Source: Phycisphaerales bacterium (GTDB taxonomy: Bacteria > Planctomycetota > Phycisphaerae > Phycisphaerales > UBA1924). From it: DNA of 45,839 bases. The notes below the pieces were generated by a model that did not search any database, was not told the origin of the DNA, and saw nothing but the letters and a program-made list of their open reading frames with translations. The stretch is from NCBI GenBank assembly GCA_020847535.1, contig JADLBU010000097.1, positions 1 to 45,839 on the forward strand, given 5' to 3'. Positions 1-8,026 of this stretch are shown in pieces. A program made the position numbers and the translations under genes. How positions within the stretch are numbered: the first letter of the stretch is position 1; each line of letters begins with the position of its first letter.

Positions 1-72
1 GGCGGCGACAACCCGCCGCCGCAGGTCTTCCTGGGCTTCGGGCGGCAGCCTCCGGGCGTCGGGCTTGGGCAT
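1..72 (-). CDS. IS630-family transposase, N-terminal fragment (runs off left edge)
   Basis: Only the first 24 codons lie in the window. They read MPKPDARRLPPEAQEDLRRR and then VVAA, the usual opening of IS630-family transposases, whose N-terminal part is a helix-turn-helix domain that binds the element ends; the catalytic DDE domain would lie outside the window. The gene reads outward (leftward), so its upstream end of the element faces the window. The IS boundary is not defined but probably lies within about 60 bp upstream of the ATG (near the TA dinucleotides at 123-127). If so, the 3' end of the neighbouring secreted-protein ORF is element-derived sequence. The identification rests on a short stretch. 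Confidence 0.72.
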   Translation of the reverse strand, partial: MPKPDARRLPPEAQEDLRRRVVAA

Positions 73-101
73 CCGTCAACATACCGCGGGATTGCAAATA
101 G

Positions 102-728
102 TCAAACAAATATTGGCCTGATTAGTAATTCCGAGTACTCATAGCTGCGCCGGAGGTCGTTGGGGCTGTCTTCAGGCCATGCCTCCAGTATCCTGCCGCG
201 TTCATCGATTGTAAACAGAAACCGCCGATCGCTGTCGAGTGACGGAGCCGTCCCGCGGAACATCATTCCCGCAGGGAGTGCTACCGAAATTGTGATGTAC
301 GTTCCCGGTTGACCTGCAATTTGACGTGCGTGGCGAGATGCAATCTCTCTCCCAATAAGACCCGTTATCACTTCCCCAAGTCCTTCAGCTTGGATGAGCG
401 GCATGTCGACCGGCTTGAGGCCACCCTCGGCTGCTTCGCCCGCGAACGACACGCCGTCACATGTCGTTCCAAGAACCTGATCAGCGGTGATCCAAAACCA
501 CGCCGCGCTCTCAAAGTCACAGCCAATCTCGCATTCGCCCGCCCCCGCCGGAGATGCATATCTCGCAACGACATACCCACGCGTCGGCCCTGTGTGGATC
601 GATACTGGCGTAATGCCATCCGAGCGCGATGACGCGGCGGGCACCGGCTGGAAACCGGCCGTGGCGAGCCCCAGAGTCACAAGGGCTGGAAGCGAGATCG
701 TCATGGCTGCGGCGGAATATGCGGGCAT
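102..728 (-). CDS. Secreted hypothetical protein, last gene of a prepilin operon
   Basis: A 208-residue protein of unknown function. The start at 728 is chosen because AGGAG lies 4 bases upstream and the product then begins with a plausible signal peptide (MPAYSAAAMTISLPALVTLG, cleavage probably near FQPVPAA). The mature part has paired cysteines (ECEIGC) and a later 'RRFLFTIDERGRILE' segment that looks like a beta-rich secreted domain; no catalytic motif was recognised. Its start overlaps the end of the upstream Cys-rich gene by 28 bp in another frame, which indicates translational coupling in the minus-strand operon that begins with the prepilin. The C-terminal residues lie within about 25 bp of a likely IS630 boundary, so the native C-terminus may be lost. 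Confidence 0.6.
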   Translation of the reverse strand: MPAYSAAAMTISLPALVTLGLATAGFQPVPAASSRSDGITPVSIHTGPTRGYVVARYASPAGAGECEIGCDFESAAWFWITADQVLGTTCDGVSFAGEAAEGGLKPVDMPLIQAEGLGEVITGLIGREIASRHARQIAGQPGTYITISVALPAGMMFRGTAPSLDSDRRFLFTIDERGRILEAWPEDSPNDLRRSYEYSELLIRPIFV

Positions 729-1123
729 GTCGCTCCTGTACACGGGAGAATCTGGTACGCCATGCTTTCCTGAGAGGTAGCCGGCAGGATTGCCCAACAG
801 CATTGGCCGTCCGGCAATGTTCCGGAGATTTTGACCCAGAAAGGCCCTGGGTATGCTGTGCAGTGTGCGATCAGGAAGTCTCCAAACGCAACCGTGTAGG
901 TCTTGCAAATCGCCGTGCGAGCATCCCCAGGTCTCCTTCCATTTGGATCCTCGACCGATCCAGTCTCGCAGGAGGTTGTAGTGATCCCCTCACACGGACC
1001 ATAGGTATCGGCTCCGTCGAGCGCGTAGGTGTTCTTGCAACACTCGCTCGGCCTGCCGCCGACAATGCCCGCCATGCTGCCGAACACGAGCAGGCTTCCA
1101 ATGCACAGAGTTCTCTTTCGCAT
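701..1123 (-). CDS. Small secreted cysteine-rich hypothetical protein
   Basis: A 140-residue protein with a clear signal peptide (MRKRTLCIGSLLVFGSMAGI, cleavage likely before GGRPSECC) and about ten cysteines in the mature chain, two of the pairs adjacent (CC). This pattern suggests an exported, disulfide-stabilised protein. The start at 1123 is supported by AAGGGG seven bases upstream and by the signal peptide; a longer in-frame ORF to 1246 would bury that peptide. It begins one base after the prepilin gene ends and overlaps the following secreted-protein gene by 28 bp, so the three genes form one minus-strand operon. I recognise no family; a role as a minor component or cargo of the pilus-like system is only suggested by context. 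Confidence 0.65.
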   Translation of the reverse strand: MRKRTLCIGSLLVFGSMAGIVGGRPSECCKNTYALDGADTYGPCEGITTTSCETGSVEDPNGRRPGDARTAICKTYTVAFGDFLIAHCTAYPGPFWVKISGTLPDGQCCWAILPATSQESMAYQILPCTGATCPHIPPQP

Positions 1124-1124
1124 C

Positions 1125-1841
1125 TTACGTCCCCTTCCGCTTGTCTCTCGCTCGAAAACCGCCCCATGTGGTTCGCACAGGCGAACCGATGTTGTTGTCA
1201 TCGACATAGATAGCATCGGTGAGGCTGAAATCGCGCCGCGTTCCAAGCTGCACGCTCATGTCTGCAAAGGCCACCGGAAAAAGATGCAGAGGCCCAGCAC
1301 AGCAAAAGCTCTCAAGGTCGTTGGTGGGGCGTCGCCAAAGAAACATCACGCCTTTGTACGAAGGAAACACAACCTGATGCTGGTAAACCCGCGTCGAGAA
1401 TTGTTCATCAGGTGGAACGGTCTTGCCGGGCAGCATTTCGTCAGGATCGTAGACCATGCACATCGACATCCAATATGTTACGTACCCGAAGCGACGTACA
1501 CCCTGTGGGTCAAACTTGGAAGGATCGGCTGCATACCCTTGGCCGATGAGTGGTTCGTACCAATATGTGCTCGCGTGACCGGCATTGCCGTCGGCAATCG
1601 GGTAGGCATCCCTGTTATCGCCGCAGAACGCGAGCAGCAGTTGGGCATTTTGCTGGGTCGTAGTGAGGCTTCGCACCTCTTGGCCTCGTTCCAACACGCC
1701 ACACAGCGATGGGATAGCAAGCCCAACAAACACAACCACTATGCCGATCACGACCAAAAGCTCGACAAGCGAGAACGCTTGTCTCATAGTGGCCGCCGCC
1801 TTCATATCCAGTCGCTCACCCATGAGTAACCCGATCGTCAA
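1125..1841 (-). CDS. Type II secretion/type IV pilin-like prepilin (N-methylation domain)
   Basis: The protein carries a class III signal: a short basic leader, then A|FSLVELLVVIGIVVVF with Glu at +5 of the mature chain, the site cut and methylated by prepilin peptidase, followed by the hydrophobic assembly helix. The globular part (about 180 residues) ends with 'FPVAFADMSVQLG', resembling the C-terminal block of planctomycete prepilin-like proteins. Start choice: a strong GGGGGAGG lies 4 bases before TTG at 1841, while ATGs at 1823, 1805 and 1787 lack a well-placed Shine-Dalgarno; all give valid leaders. It heads the operon with the two secreted proteins downstream. A remnant of a related protein lies at the right end of the window (45185-45713), sharing the TYW...DEQF...VVFPSYK pattern. 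Confidence 0.82.
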   Translation of the reverse strand: MTIGLLMGERLDMKAAATMRQAFSLVELLVVIGIVVVFVGLAIPSLCGVLERGQEVRSLTTTQQNAQLLLAFCGDNRDAYPIADGNAGHASTYWYEPLIGQGYAADPSKFDPQGVRRFGYVTYWMSMCMVYDPDEMLPGKTVPPDEQFSTRVYQHQVVFPSYKGVMFLWRRPTNDLESFCCAGPLHLFPVAFADMSVQLGTRRDFSLTDAIYVDDNNIGSPVRTTWGGFRARDKRKGT

Positions 1842-1970
1842 AGTACCTCCCCCGGTGTTCCCTGTCAAGCTCTATTAACATCGAATGACCGGGATCCCAT
1901 ACTGCATGCGAAATCCCACGCATGACCTGTGGTCCATACAAGGAAATCAGTCCAATTGGGGCGATGAGCG

Positions 1971-1984
1971 TACCCTTTGGTCCC
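1971..1984 (+). promoter_or_regulatory. Possible -10 element for a leaderless trpS transcript
   Basis: TACCCT at 1971-1976 is followed by 8 bases and then the ATG at 1985, which would place the transcription start at or next to the start codon. No convincing -35 was seen. The same hexamer and spacing precede the gene at 23571. Confidence 0.3.
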
Positions 1985-3067
1985 ATGCCCCCACAGCCCT
2001 CAGTCCAACGGTCAAAGCCCCGAATCCTCACCGGCGATACCCCCACCAGCACCGGCCTTCACCTTGGCCACTACGTGGGCTCACTCGAGAACCGCCTCAA
2101 ACTCCAGGATGAGTACGACTGCTACTTCCTGATCGCCAACATCCACGCCTTCACCACGCTCGCCGACAAACCCGCCGACATCCGCGCCAACACCCTGGGC
2201 ATCGTCAAGGACTGGCTCGCCGTCGGCCTCGATCCCGATCGCTCGACCTTCGTCCTGCAGTCCGAGATACCGGCGATCGCCGAGCTGACGTTCCTGTTCG
2301 CGATGCTCATCCCCTTCAACAAGGTGATGCGCAACCCGACGCTCAAGACCGAGATCGAGACCAAGGGCCTGGGTGAGACCTACCCCTTCGGCTTCCCGAT
2401 GTACGCCGTCGGCCAGTGCGCGGACATCCTGGCCTTCCGCCCCGAGCTCGTCCCCGTCGGCGAGGACCAGGAAGCCCACATCGAGATGTGCCGGGATGTC
2501 GCCCTCAAGTTCAACCAGCTCTACTGCGGCGTCGGCAACCGAGTCCCCACCGATGAGCACGCCAAAGCCGGCGGCGTCTTTCCCATCCCCAAGGCCAAGA
2601 TTGGCCGGATCGCACGTCTTGTCGGTACGGATGGCAAGAACAAGATGAGCAAGTCGCTCAACAACGCGATCTTCCTCTACGACGATGCCAAGCAGGTCCA
2701 GAAGAAGATCAACGGCATCAAGACCGATCGCCCCACGATGAACAGCCCCCTTCCCGATGACAGCGCGCTGCGCCAGTACATCGATGCCTTCCTGCCGCAG
2801 GAGCGGGCCGGCCAGATCAAGGCGGATTATGCGAGCGGGAAGGAAGTGATGGATGGCCACATCAAGGCGGAGGTGGGTGCGGCGATCAACGCGCTGATCG
2901 AACCGATGCGTGCCCGTCGCGCCACCCTCGAAGGCCCGGACGGAGAGCAGAAGGTTCTCGATGTCATCAAGGCCGGGATCAAGAAGGCCAACGTGGTTGC
3001 GGAGGAGACGCTGTATTTGGCGAAGAAGGCGATGGGGTTGGAATTTGGATCAAGAGCGCTCGGATGA
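1985..3067 (+). CDS. trpS: Tryptophan--tRNA ligase
   Basis: Class I aminoacyl-tRNA synthetase charging tRNA-Trp in the cytoplasm. The HIGH-type motif appears as STGLHLGHY near the N-terminus after RILTGD, and the KMSKS loop as NKMSKSLNN in the second half; GEDQEAHIEMCRD is the usual Trp-adenylate region. At about 360 residues from the ATG at 1985 the length suits bacterial TrpRS. This start leaves 11 residues before RILTGD, as is common in the family, and is preceded by a TACCCT hexamer 8 bases upstream. In-frame ATGs at 1964 and 1922 are possible but would add residues with no counterpart. It stands alone, followed by a palindromic repeat module. Confidence 0.96.
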   Translation: MPPQPSVQRSKPRILTGDTPTSTGLHLGHYVGSLENRLKLQDEYDCYFLIANIHAFTTLADKPADIRANTLGIVKDWLAVGLDPDRSTFVLQSEIPAIAELTFLFAMLIPFNKVMRNPTLKTEIETKGLGETYPFGFPMYAVGQCADILAFRPELVPVGEDQEAHIEMCRDVALKFNQLYCGVGNRVPTDEHAKAGGVFPIPKAKIGRIARLVGTDGKNKMSKSLNNAIFLYDDAKQVQKKINGIKTDRPTMNSPLPDDSALRQYIDAFLPQERAGQIKADYASGKEVMDGHIKAEVGAAINALIEPMRARRATLEGPDGEQKVLDVIKAGIKKANVVAEETLYLAKKAMGLEFGSRALG

Positions 3068-3087
3068 CCGGCAGGCCTTGCAGATAG

Positions 3088-3126
3088 CTACCCAATCTCG
3101 TGGCAGAGGCTTCCAGCCTGTGTCTA
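3088..3126 (-). repeat. Palindromic extragenic module (copy of the 'CCACGAGAT-GGGTAG' family)
   Basis: Read on the minus strand: TAGACACAGGCT-GGA-AGCCT, then CTGCCACGAGATTGGGTAG. The AGGCT/AGCCT arms form a small hairpin, and the CCACGAGATTGGGTAG tail matches the modules inside the MITE at 9541-9628 and the tandem array at 34678-34936. It fills the gap between trpS and the type ISP remnant. Confidence 0.8.
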
Positions 3127-3136
3127 CCACATCTAC

Positions 3137-3778
3137 CTATTCCCGCAACCGACCCTGGCGCGGTCCATCCGCGAGCAACGCAAACTGCTCATCGCTCTTC
3201 TTCGATCGCTTGCCCTTGGTCCCCGGGGCATCAACGGCGGACACTTCGGAAGCCGTGACGCGAGGCGGCCCGCCGAAGTCCTCGGGCAATGAATTGACGA
3301 TCTTCATCGTTTCGAGGCTGACGGTCACGACCTGCCGTACCAGGCGATAGATGTACTCCTCATCATCGTGCTCATCGCACCAGAGGTTGGGATCGCTCGT
3401 GATTTTGCTGCGCTTGTCGGTGGAGACCCGGTACTGGTCGATCACCCATTCGAGCGCGGAGCGGTTGCCCAGGCGGTACGTGAAAGTCTCGGGCGGGATA
3501 TCGCTGAGCGTGAGATGGTCGTTGTAGATCAGGGTGGTCTTGTCCTTGGAGAGCTTCATCTTCTCAACGCGATAGTCGCGGCGCTTGGATTTGGGATCGG
3601 ACCATCGCTCCGCGAGCTTGTAGGGCTTGACGACCTTCTCATCGTCGTAGTGGAGATGGAGTTTGACGAGCTTCTCCCCGGCCTTTTCGAAGGCCGCGAA
3701 GTCGGGGGCGAGCGGGATGCGCGGAAGCTCGCGCCTGAGGTTGTCGGCGAACTTGGCGCGGTAGCCGGCGTGGTGCAC
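3137..3778 (-). pseudogene. C-terminal remnant of a type ISP restriction-modification enzyme
   Basis: The 213 codons match only the C-terminal specificity domain of single-chain type ISP enzymes (LlaBIII/LlaGI-like translocase-methyltransferase-nuclease proteins of about 1,600 residues). Recognisable blocks are YRAKFADNLRRELPRIPLAP near the start, TYRLGNRSALEWVIDQYRVS in the middle, and EYIYRLVRQVVTVSLETMKI near the end. No nuclease, helicase or methyltransferase motif remains. In-frame sequence just upstream still reads YAIVHHAGYR, so homology starts near 3790 and is then lost; the first usable codon is an internal GTG at 3778. Beyond the breakpoint lies a GNAT gene on the opposite strand. 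The tail after NSLPEDF (about 45 residues) is longer than usual. Interpreted as debris of a deleted restriction locus. Confidence 0.8.
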
Positions 3779-3873
3779 GATCGCGTACCGTCCGCCCGCA
3801 GGCCGTGCGAGATGGCCCGAACACAGGTCAAGCCGACGAAGCCCGGGCTGAAGAGCATCGAATACACTCCCCG

Positions 3874-4359
3874 ATGCTCATCCGCGACCTCGAACCCCGC
3901 GATGTCGCCGCCGCAAACGCCCTCACCAACCACTTCATCGCCAACACCACCATCCACTGGGGCTACACCACCGCAAGCGATGATGACTTCCGCGAATACT
4001 GGCTGAAGGGCCGCAAGACCCACCCCTGGCTGATCGCCGAGATCGATGGCCGGTTCGCCGGATACACCAAGGCGAGTCCATGGCGAGACCGGGATGCCTA
4101 CCGCTTCACCGCCGAGACCACCGTCTATGTCGCCCTCGACATGAATCGCCGCGGCATCGGAAGGGCCCTCATGCTCGCGCTGCTCGATCGCCTCCGCGAC
4201 ATGAACTTCCACCAGGCGATCGCCGGGATCGCGCTCCCAAACGATCCCAGCATCGCCCTCCACGAGTCCCTCGGCTTCGAAAAAGTCGGCATCTTCCCCG
4301 AAGTCGGCCGCAAGTTCGACCAGTGGTGGGGAGTGGGCTTCTGGCAGAGGAAGCTGTGA
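3874..4359 (+). CDS. GNAT N-acetyltransferase, phosphinothricin acetyltransferase-like
   Basis: A 161-residue cytoplasmic acetyltransferase that transfers acetyl from acetyl-CoA to an amino group. The order of motifs fits the Pat/MnaT branch: IRDLEPRD at the N-terminus, WLIAEIDGRFAGYTKASPWR with the AYRFTAETTVYV strand, the acetyl-CoA loop RRGIGRALM, then IAGIALPNDPSIALHESLGF and VGRKFDQWWGV-FWQ. Members of this branch acetylate methionine derivatives or herbicide-like glutamate analogues; the substrate here cannot be decided. The ATG at 3874 is preferred over one at 3805 because family homology begins with MLIRDLEPRD. No clear Shine-Dalgarno was seen. It is convergent with the dockerin-like gene and divergent from the type ISP remnant. 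Confidence 0.88.
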   Translation: MLIRDLEPRDVAAANALTNHFIANTTIHWGYTTASDDDFREYWLKGRKTHPWLIAEIDGRFAGYTKASPWRDRDAYRFTAETTVYVALDMNRRGIGRALMLALLDRLRDMNFHQAIAGIALPNDPSIALHESLGFEKVGIFPEVGRKFDQWWGVGFWQRKL

Positions 4360-4447
4360 GGGGAAGTGACGAAGAGACCCACCTCTCGGTGGCCTCTTCT
4401 CACTCCGTCTCATTATCACTTGTTGTCTTCGCCTCTTTCCCCCAATG

Positions 4448-4476
4448 AAAAGGGCCCGGCCACCCGGCCGGACCCT
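4448..4476 (-). terminator. Rho-independent terminator of the dockerin-like gene at 4523-6499
   Basis: An 11-bp stem (AGGGCCCGGCC against its complement, one mismatch) with a 4-base ACCC loop at 4451-4476. On the minus strand it is followed by TTTT. The plus-strand side has no clean T-run, so it acts mainly for the minus strand. Confidence 0.75.
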
Positions 4477-4485
4477 CTTGGTTCT

Positions 4486-4515
4486 CACTGATGCCCGATG
4501 CCCAGTGCCAGATGC
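4486..4515. repeat. Word-like GATGCCC-type short repeat
   Basis: Successive GATGCCC, GATGCCC, AGTGCC and GATGCC strings lie between the terminator and the stop codon of the dockerin-like gene. A nearly identical arrangement sits at the 3' end of the second dockerin-like gene (19764-19796), and related GGCATC/GGCACT strings occur in at least six other gaps of the window. Confidence 0.6.
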
Positions 4516-4522
4516 CTTCTGA

Positions 4523-6499
4523 TCAGCACCCGCGCTCGAAGCACCGCACGAACGCATCGAAGTCGTCCGTATCGACGAAGCCCGAGGCGTCGAAGTCGGC
4601 CTCATCCTCGCCGAGCTCGAACTTGCCGACGAAGTAGTCGAAGTCGTCGGTATCGACGAACCCCGTCCCATCGACATCCGCCGGGCAGATGACCACGAAC
4701 TGGTCGCCATCGATCGAGCTGAAATCGATGTTGCACGGGTGAGCCAGGTTGCCCCAGCCCTCCGGCAGGCCGCCGATGACCTGGTTGGACATGTAGTTGT
4801 GATCGGCGTTGTTGATGTAGCCGGCGAGCTTGATGATCGGATAGACCTGACCCGAACGCGCGGGCTTCCAACCCGCCTCGGAGAGGTCGATCGCGAACTC
4901 AAGGCCCGTGCTGACCGCCGCCGCAGCGCTGGAGTCGGCGGTGTCCCCGGTGACGCCGCCTGTATTGATGTTGTCGAGCGTCATCAGGATCAGCTCGGGC
5001 ACACCGACCGGCGGGACCGATCCGTAGGGCTGGATCAGGTTGTTGAGCCCCGCCGTGCGCGGCGCGTACGAGGTGTAGATGTTGGCGCCCGAACCGACGG
5101 CACCCAGGTTCTCGTTGCCGTTGAAGTAGCCGTCGAAGTTCACGGGGTTGTTGTCGGCCTTGGCGCCGCCGTCATAGGCCCCGTAATCGAGGTTGTTGCC
5201 GTTGTCCTGGAACGCCCCATCGGTCCGCAGCGTGGCCGCGTTGCCGTACTGCTCGGCGCCGTTGGTGCCGTAGCCGAGCCAGTAGTCGGCCTCGAACAGC
5301 CCGTAGTCGAGCGAATCGTCAAATGTCAGCCCGGGGCAGCCGTAGCCATCGCCGCCCTGAGCCTGCTTGTTGATGCCATTGAAGTCGATGTCCACGTTGA
5401 ACGGGTTGAGCGTGTGCTGGCCGCCGGGCGTCACATCGAAGTAGAACTCCGGATGGTTGTAGTTGGACTCGATGTTGCCGCCCACGAACACGTACAGCCA
5501 GCGGCCGATCTTGCGGGCGTACACGTTGTCGAACTCGCTGCCGCTGGCGAAGTCGTGCGATGCCTCGGGCGGAGAGCTCGACACGCCGCCCACGTTGGAG
5601 TTGTCGATCGCCGGGATGATCATCGGGGCCCCGCCATCGCCCGGAGTGAACCCCGTCGGGGTGCCGTAGCCCTGCGAAGAACCGACGAACCAGCCGGTGC
5701 CGCCGTTGGCGACCACGCCGGCATCGCAACTGATGTTGGTGCCATCCCCGTAGAGGGAAATGTAGAAGTCAGCGCCGAAGCCGCTCTCGAACGTCAGCCC
5801 CGCCATGTTGTTCAACCGGCCCTGGCCGTACACGCCGCCCGACTGCAGCGTGGTGTCGCCGCCGGCCGAGGTATCCAGGAAGATGTCCAGCGTGTTGCCG
5901 TTGGCCTCGAGGTTGCCGCCGAAGAACAACACCAGGTTGTTCCCCACCGCGTCGATCGCCGCGTGCAGGTTGTCCAGCTCCGAGCCGCCGCCGCCGACGG
6001 GCGTGCCCGCCGTCGAGTTGCCGAACTGCGTGAAGTTGCCCTGCGACGAGAGCGCAGCGCTGTAGGAGCCGTCGCGCTGCCCGTCGATCGTGGGCGTGAA
6101 CACCGGCAGCGAGGCGATCGTGATCGACACCGTCTGCGTGCCGCCGAGCGTGTCGAAGTTGACGCCGCCGGGGCCGCCGAGGTTGCCGATCTGACCGGTC
6201 AGCCCGCCGATGACCTGGTTGGATAGGAAGCAGTTGCAACCGGCGTTCACGAACGCCGTCAGCTTGATCGTCGATGCCCCGCCCAGCACCGAAAGCGGGA
6301 TCTTGACCTCGATGCCCGTCGCCACGCTCGCCGTGTCGTACGGGATCGCCTGGTTGTCACCGAACTGCGTCGGGTTGCTCTGCACCCACTTGGGATCCCC
6401 GTAGTTGCCATCCCGTGTGCCGTCGATGACAATCTGGGCAGATGCGCTGCCCGCCACTGCCGCGAGCACCGCCGCGGCGGTCATGTGTCTGGTCCTCAT
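4523..6499 (-). CDS. Large secreted protein with C-terminal dockerin-like EF-hand repeats
   Basis: A 658-residue exported protein. A signal peptide (MTAAAVLAAVAGSASA preceded by MRTRH) is followed by repeated blocks beginning IDGTRDGNYG and IDGQRDGSYS; these, with 'NVYARKIGRWLYVFVGGNIE' segments, look like repeated beta-sandwich units as in surface carbohydrate-binding proteins. The C-terminus holds two calcium-loop repeats, GTGFVDTDDFDYFVGKFE and ASGFVDTDDFDAFVRCFE, ending in GC, of the dockerin-like type common in Phycisphaerae secreted proteins. The start at 6499 is clear: GGAGG lies 6 bases upstream and the signal peptide follows; the longer ORF to 6556 is rejected. It diverges from the prepilin at 6899 and has its own terminator. 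Function is probably cell-surface or extracellular; the substrate is unknown. Confidence 0.85.
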   Translation of the reverse strand: MRTRHMTAAAVLAAVAGSASAQIVIDGTRDGNYGDPKWVQSNPTQFGDNQAIPYDTASVATGIEVKIPLSVLGGASTIKLTAFVNAGCNCFLSNQVIGGLTGQIGNLGGPGGVNFDTLGGTQTVSITIASLPVFTPTIDGQRDGSYSAALSSQGNFTQFGNSTAGTPVGGGGSELDNLHAAIDAVGNNLVLFFGGNLEANGNTLDIFLDTSAGGDTTLQSGGVYGQGRLNNMAGLTFESGFGADFYISLYGDGTNISCDAGVVANGGTGWFVGSSQGYGTPTGFTPGDGGAPMIIPAIDNSNVGGVSSSPPEASHDFASGSEFDNVYARKIGRWLYVFVGGNIESNYNHPEFYFDVTPGGQHTLNPFNVDIDFNGINKQAQGGDGYGCPGLTFDDSLDYGLFEADYWLGYGTNGAEQYGNAATLRTDGAFQDNGNNLDYGAYDGGAKADNNPVNFDGYFNGNENLGAVGSGANIYTSYAPRTAGLNNLIQPYGSVPPVGVPELILMTLDNINTGGVTGDTADSSAAAAVSTGLEFAIDLSEAGWKPARSGQVYPIIKLAGYINNADHNYMSNQVIGGLPEGWGNLAHPCNIDFSSIDGDQFVVICPADVDGTGFVDTDDFDYFVGKFELGEDEADFDASGFVDTDDFDAFVRCFERGC

Positions 6500-6898
6500 G
6501 ATCTTCCTCCAAGAGCGGGCGAACACGCCCGCGTACCTATGCAACCACGAGCCCACTCCGGCTCGTCTTGAGACTTACCCGATTCACCTGCGATTGGCTA
6601 ACTCCCGAAGGGATAGAATACGCGGAACCGCGTGCAATGGAAGCGCTTTTATGGCCGTTTTCACCGCACCGAATATCGCAAATGTCCCAGAACTGTTAGG
6701 GTAAACGCTCCTCCGGCCCCCAGCCACATCCTGAACCCTTCCGGCAGCCCCCCCGTTCCGCCCCCCTCCTTATCAGCCATCCGCAAGGCACGCCTCCCAG
6801 CTTGACCTTGACGCTTCATCGCACCGCACGCTAGCTTCTCTTCCGTACGCATCGGATCGCGTACTCCCAACGGCGCCCCCGGCCAAGGAGATGGAGGA
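6500..6898. other. Intergenic region between divergent secreted-protein genes
   Basis: No gene is supported in these 399 bases. They hold a possible promoter for the prepilin (6808-6837) and, for the minus strand, TTCCAT with 16 bases and TATTCT (the TATTCT complement at 6615-6620) about 116 bases before the dockerin-like start. Long C-tracts occur near 6750-6770. Confidence 0.5.
6808..6837 (+). promoter_or_regulatory. Possible sigma-70 promoter for the prepilin at 6899
   Basis: TTGACG is followed after 18 bases by TAGCTT, about 60 bases before the start codon. A second TTGACC directly abuts the -35. Sequence match only. Confidence 0.3.
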
Positions 6899-7870
6899 AT
6901 GGTCTTCGCCACGCCCGCACAATCACGTCCGCGGTTCGCATCCGTCGGCCCGCGCTGTCCCGGACGGACACGCCCGGGCTTCACGCTGATCGAACTGCTC
7001 GTCGTGATCGCCGTGATCGCCCTGCTCATCGGCATCCTCCTCCCCGCGCTGGGCAAGGCCCGAGCCACCGCCAAGTCCGCCCGCTGTCTCTCGGGCGTTC
7101 GACAGATGGGCCTGGCCTTCACCCTCTACGCCAACGACAGCAAGAACTGGTACCCCCTCATCCCTTTCAACCAGACCGCCAAGGACCGCTGGGCAGGCAA
7201 GTCCACCAACGGCAACCGCCGAAACCTCGACCAGCAGTGGATCAACGGCGGGCTCGCCGGTCTCTTCAGCCTCAACCAGCTCGGAGACCCCACGTACCCC
7301 TCGTACAAGCCCGTCTGGGTCGGCGGTGATGTCGGCGAGGGAGATGCCGCGGAGCACTACGCCGATAAGAACAGCACCCCGCTCATGCGCCGGTACATCG
7401 ATGGCCTCAGCGCACTGACCTGCCCCTCGGATCGCCGGGATCCGGTGATGAACCACACGCAGAACAACTACTCCCCGGCGAGCACCAACGCCCTCGTGCT
7501 CAACCACGTCCCCAAGCCACCCGGCGGGGAGCATGAAGTGGTCTACTACAACATCAGCTACCTCTACTTCGCCGGACTCAAGACCGACGAATCGGTCATC
7601 GTGACCGCCGCTCCGATCTTCGGGGATGAGACCAACGGCAACGACCTCACCACCAACGCCTATTACAACGGCGATGGCCTCTTCCGCAACGATGACAACC
7701 ACGGCAACGAGGGTGGCCAGTACGTCTTCACCGATGGCCACGGAGCGTTCGTCAAGAGCACGCCGGGCGACACCATCCAGCAGCGCTTCTTCGGCAACGG
7801 CAACACCCAGGCCCAGAGCATCAACGTCATCGACAAGTACCGCTCCGAACGCATCCAGACCCTCGACTAA
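6899..7870 (+). CDS. Type II secretion-like prepilin (PulG-type, planctomycete)
   Basis: A 323-residue protein with a long leader ending RPG|FTLIELLVVIAVIALLIG, the prepilin peptidase site with Glu at +5 and the hydrophobic helix used in pseudopilus assembly. LPALGKARATAKSARCLSGV and 'MGLAFTLYANDSKNWYP' follow as in typical Phycisphaerae members. The C-terminal 'QYVFTDGHGAFVK' is the short DG block seen at the end of this family. The start is well supported by AAGGAG and GGAGGA directly upstream. The family is strongly expanded in planctomycetes; many members are likely pseudopilins or surface proteins rather than pilus subunits. It diverges from the dockerin-like gene. Confidence 0.9.
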   Translation: MVFATPAQSRPRFASVGPRCPGRTRPGFTLIELLVVIAVIALLIGILLPALGKARATAKSARCLSGVRQMGLAFTLYANDSKNWYPLIPFNQTAKDRWAGKSTNGNRRNLDQQWINGGLAGLFSLNQLGDPTYPSYKPVWVGGDVGEGDAAEHYADKNSTPLMRRYIDGLSALTCPSDRRDPVMNHTQNNYSPASTNALVLNHVPKPPGGEHEVVYYNISYLYFAGLKTDESVIVTAAPIFGDETNGNDLTTNAYYNGDGLFRNDDNHGNEGGQYVFTDGHGAFVKSTPGDTIQQRFFGNGNTQAQSINVIDKYRSERIQTLD

Positions 7871-7883
7871 CCCCCACCCGTGC

Positions 7884-7945
7884 CACCACTATCCACATCT
7901 ACCCACCCTCCCGTCTCTCCTACTGATCTCTTGTGGATAGTGGTG
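7884..7945. repeat. 14-bp inverted repeat with 34-base spacer containing DnaA-box-like 9-mers
   Basis: CACCACTATCCACA at 7884-7897 is exactly complementary to TGTGGATAGTGGTG at 7932-7945. Each arm contains CTATCCACA, one base from the DnaA box TTATCCACA. The pair lies in the 156-base gap between the prepilin and the sugar permease. It could be a stem-loop in the 3' end of the prepilin mRNA (no T-run follows) or a protein-binding pair. Confidence 0.6.
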
Positions 7946-8026
7946 CTCCGAGTCACCGTCACTCATCTCCCCTGATCCACATACCCAGGGCCTACCGTCC
8001 AAGCCCCCCTCTGAAGAACTCTCCTG

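Noticed and set aside
3556..4902. 448-residue minus-strand ORF
   Set aside because: Spans the GNAT gene in antisense and two other genes with Ser/Arg/Pro-rich noise; no family resemblance.
4739..6226. 495-residue plus-strand ORF opposite the dockerin-like gene
   Set aside because: Composed of Val/Ala/Asp/Arg-rich low-complexity sequence with no start signal; it is a shadow of the GC-rich minus-strand gene, which has a signal peptide, a Shine-Dalgarno and EF-hand motifs.
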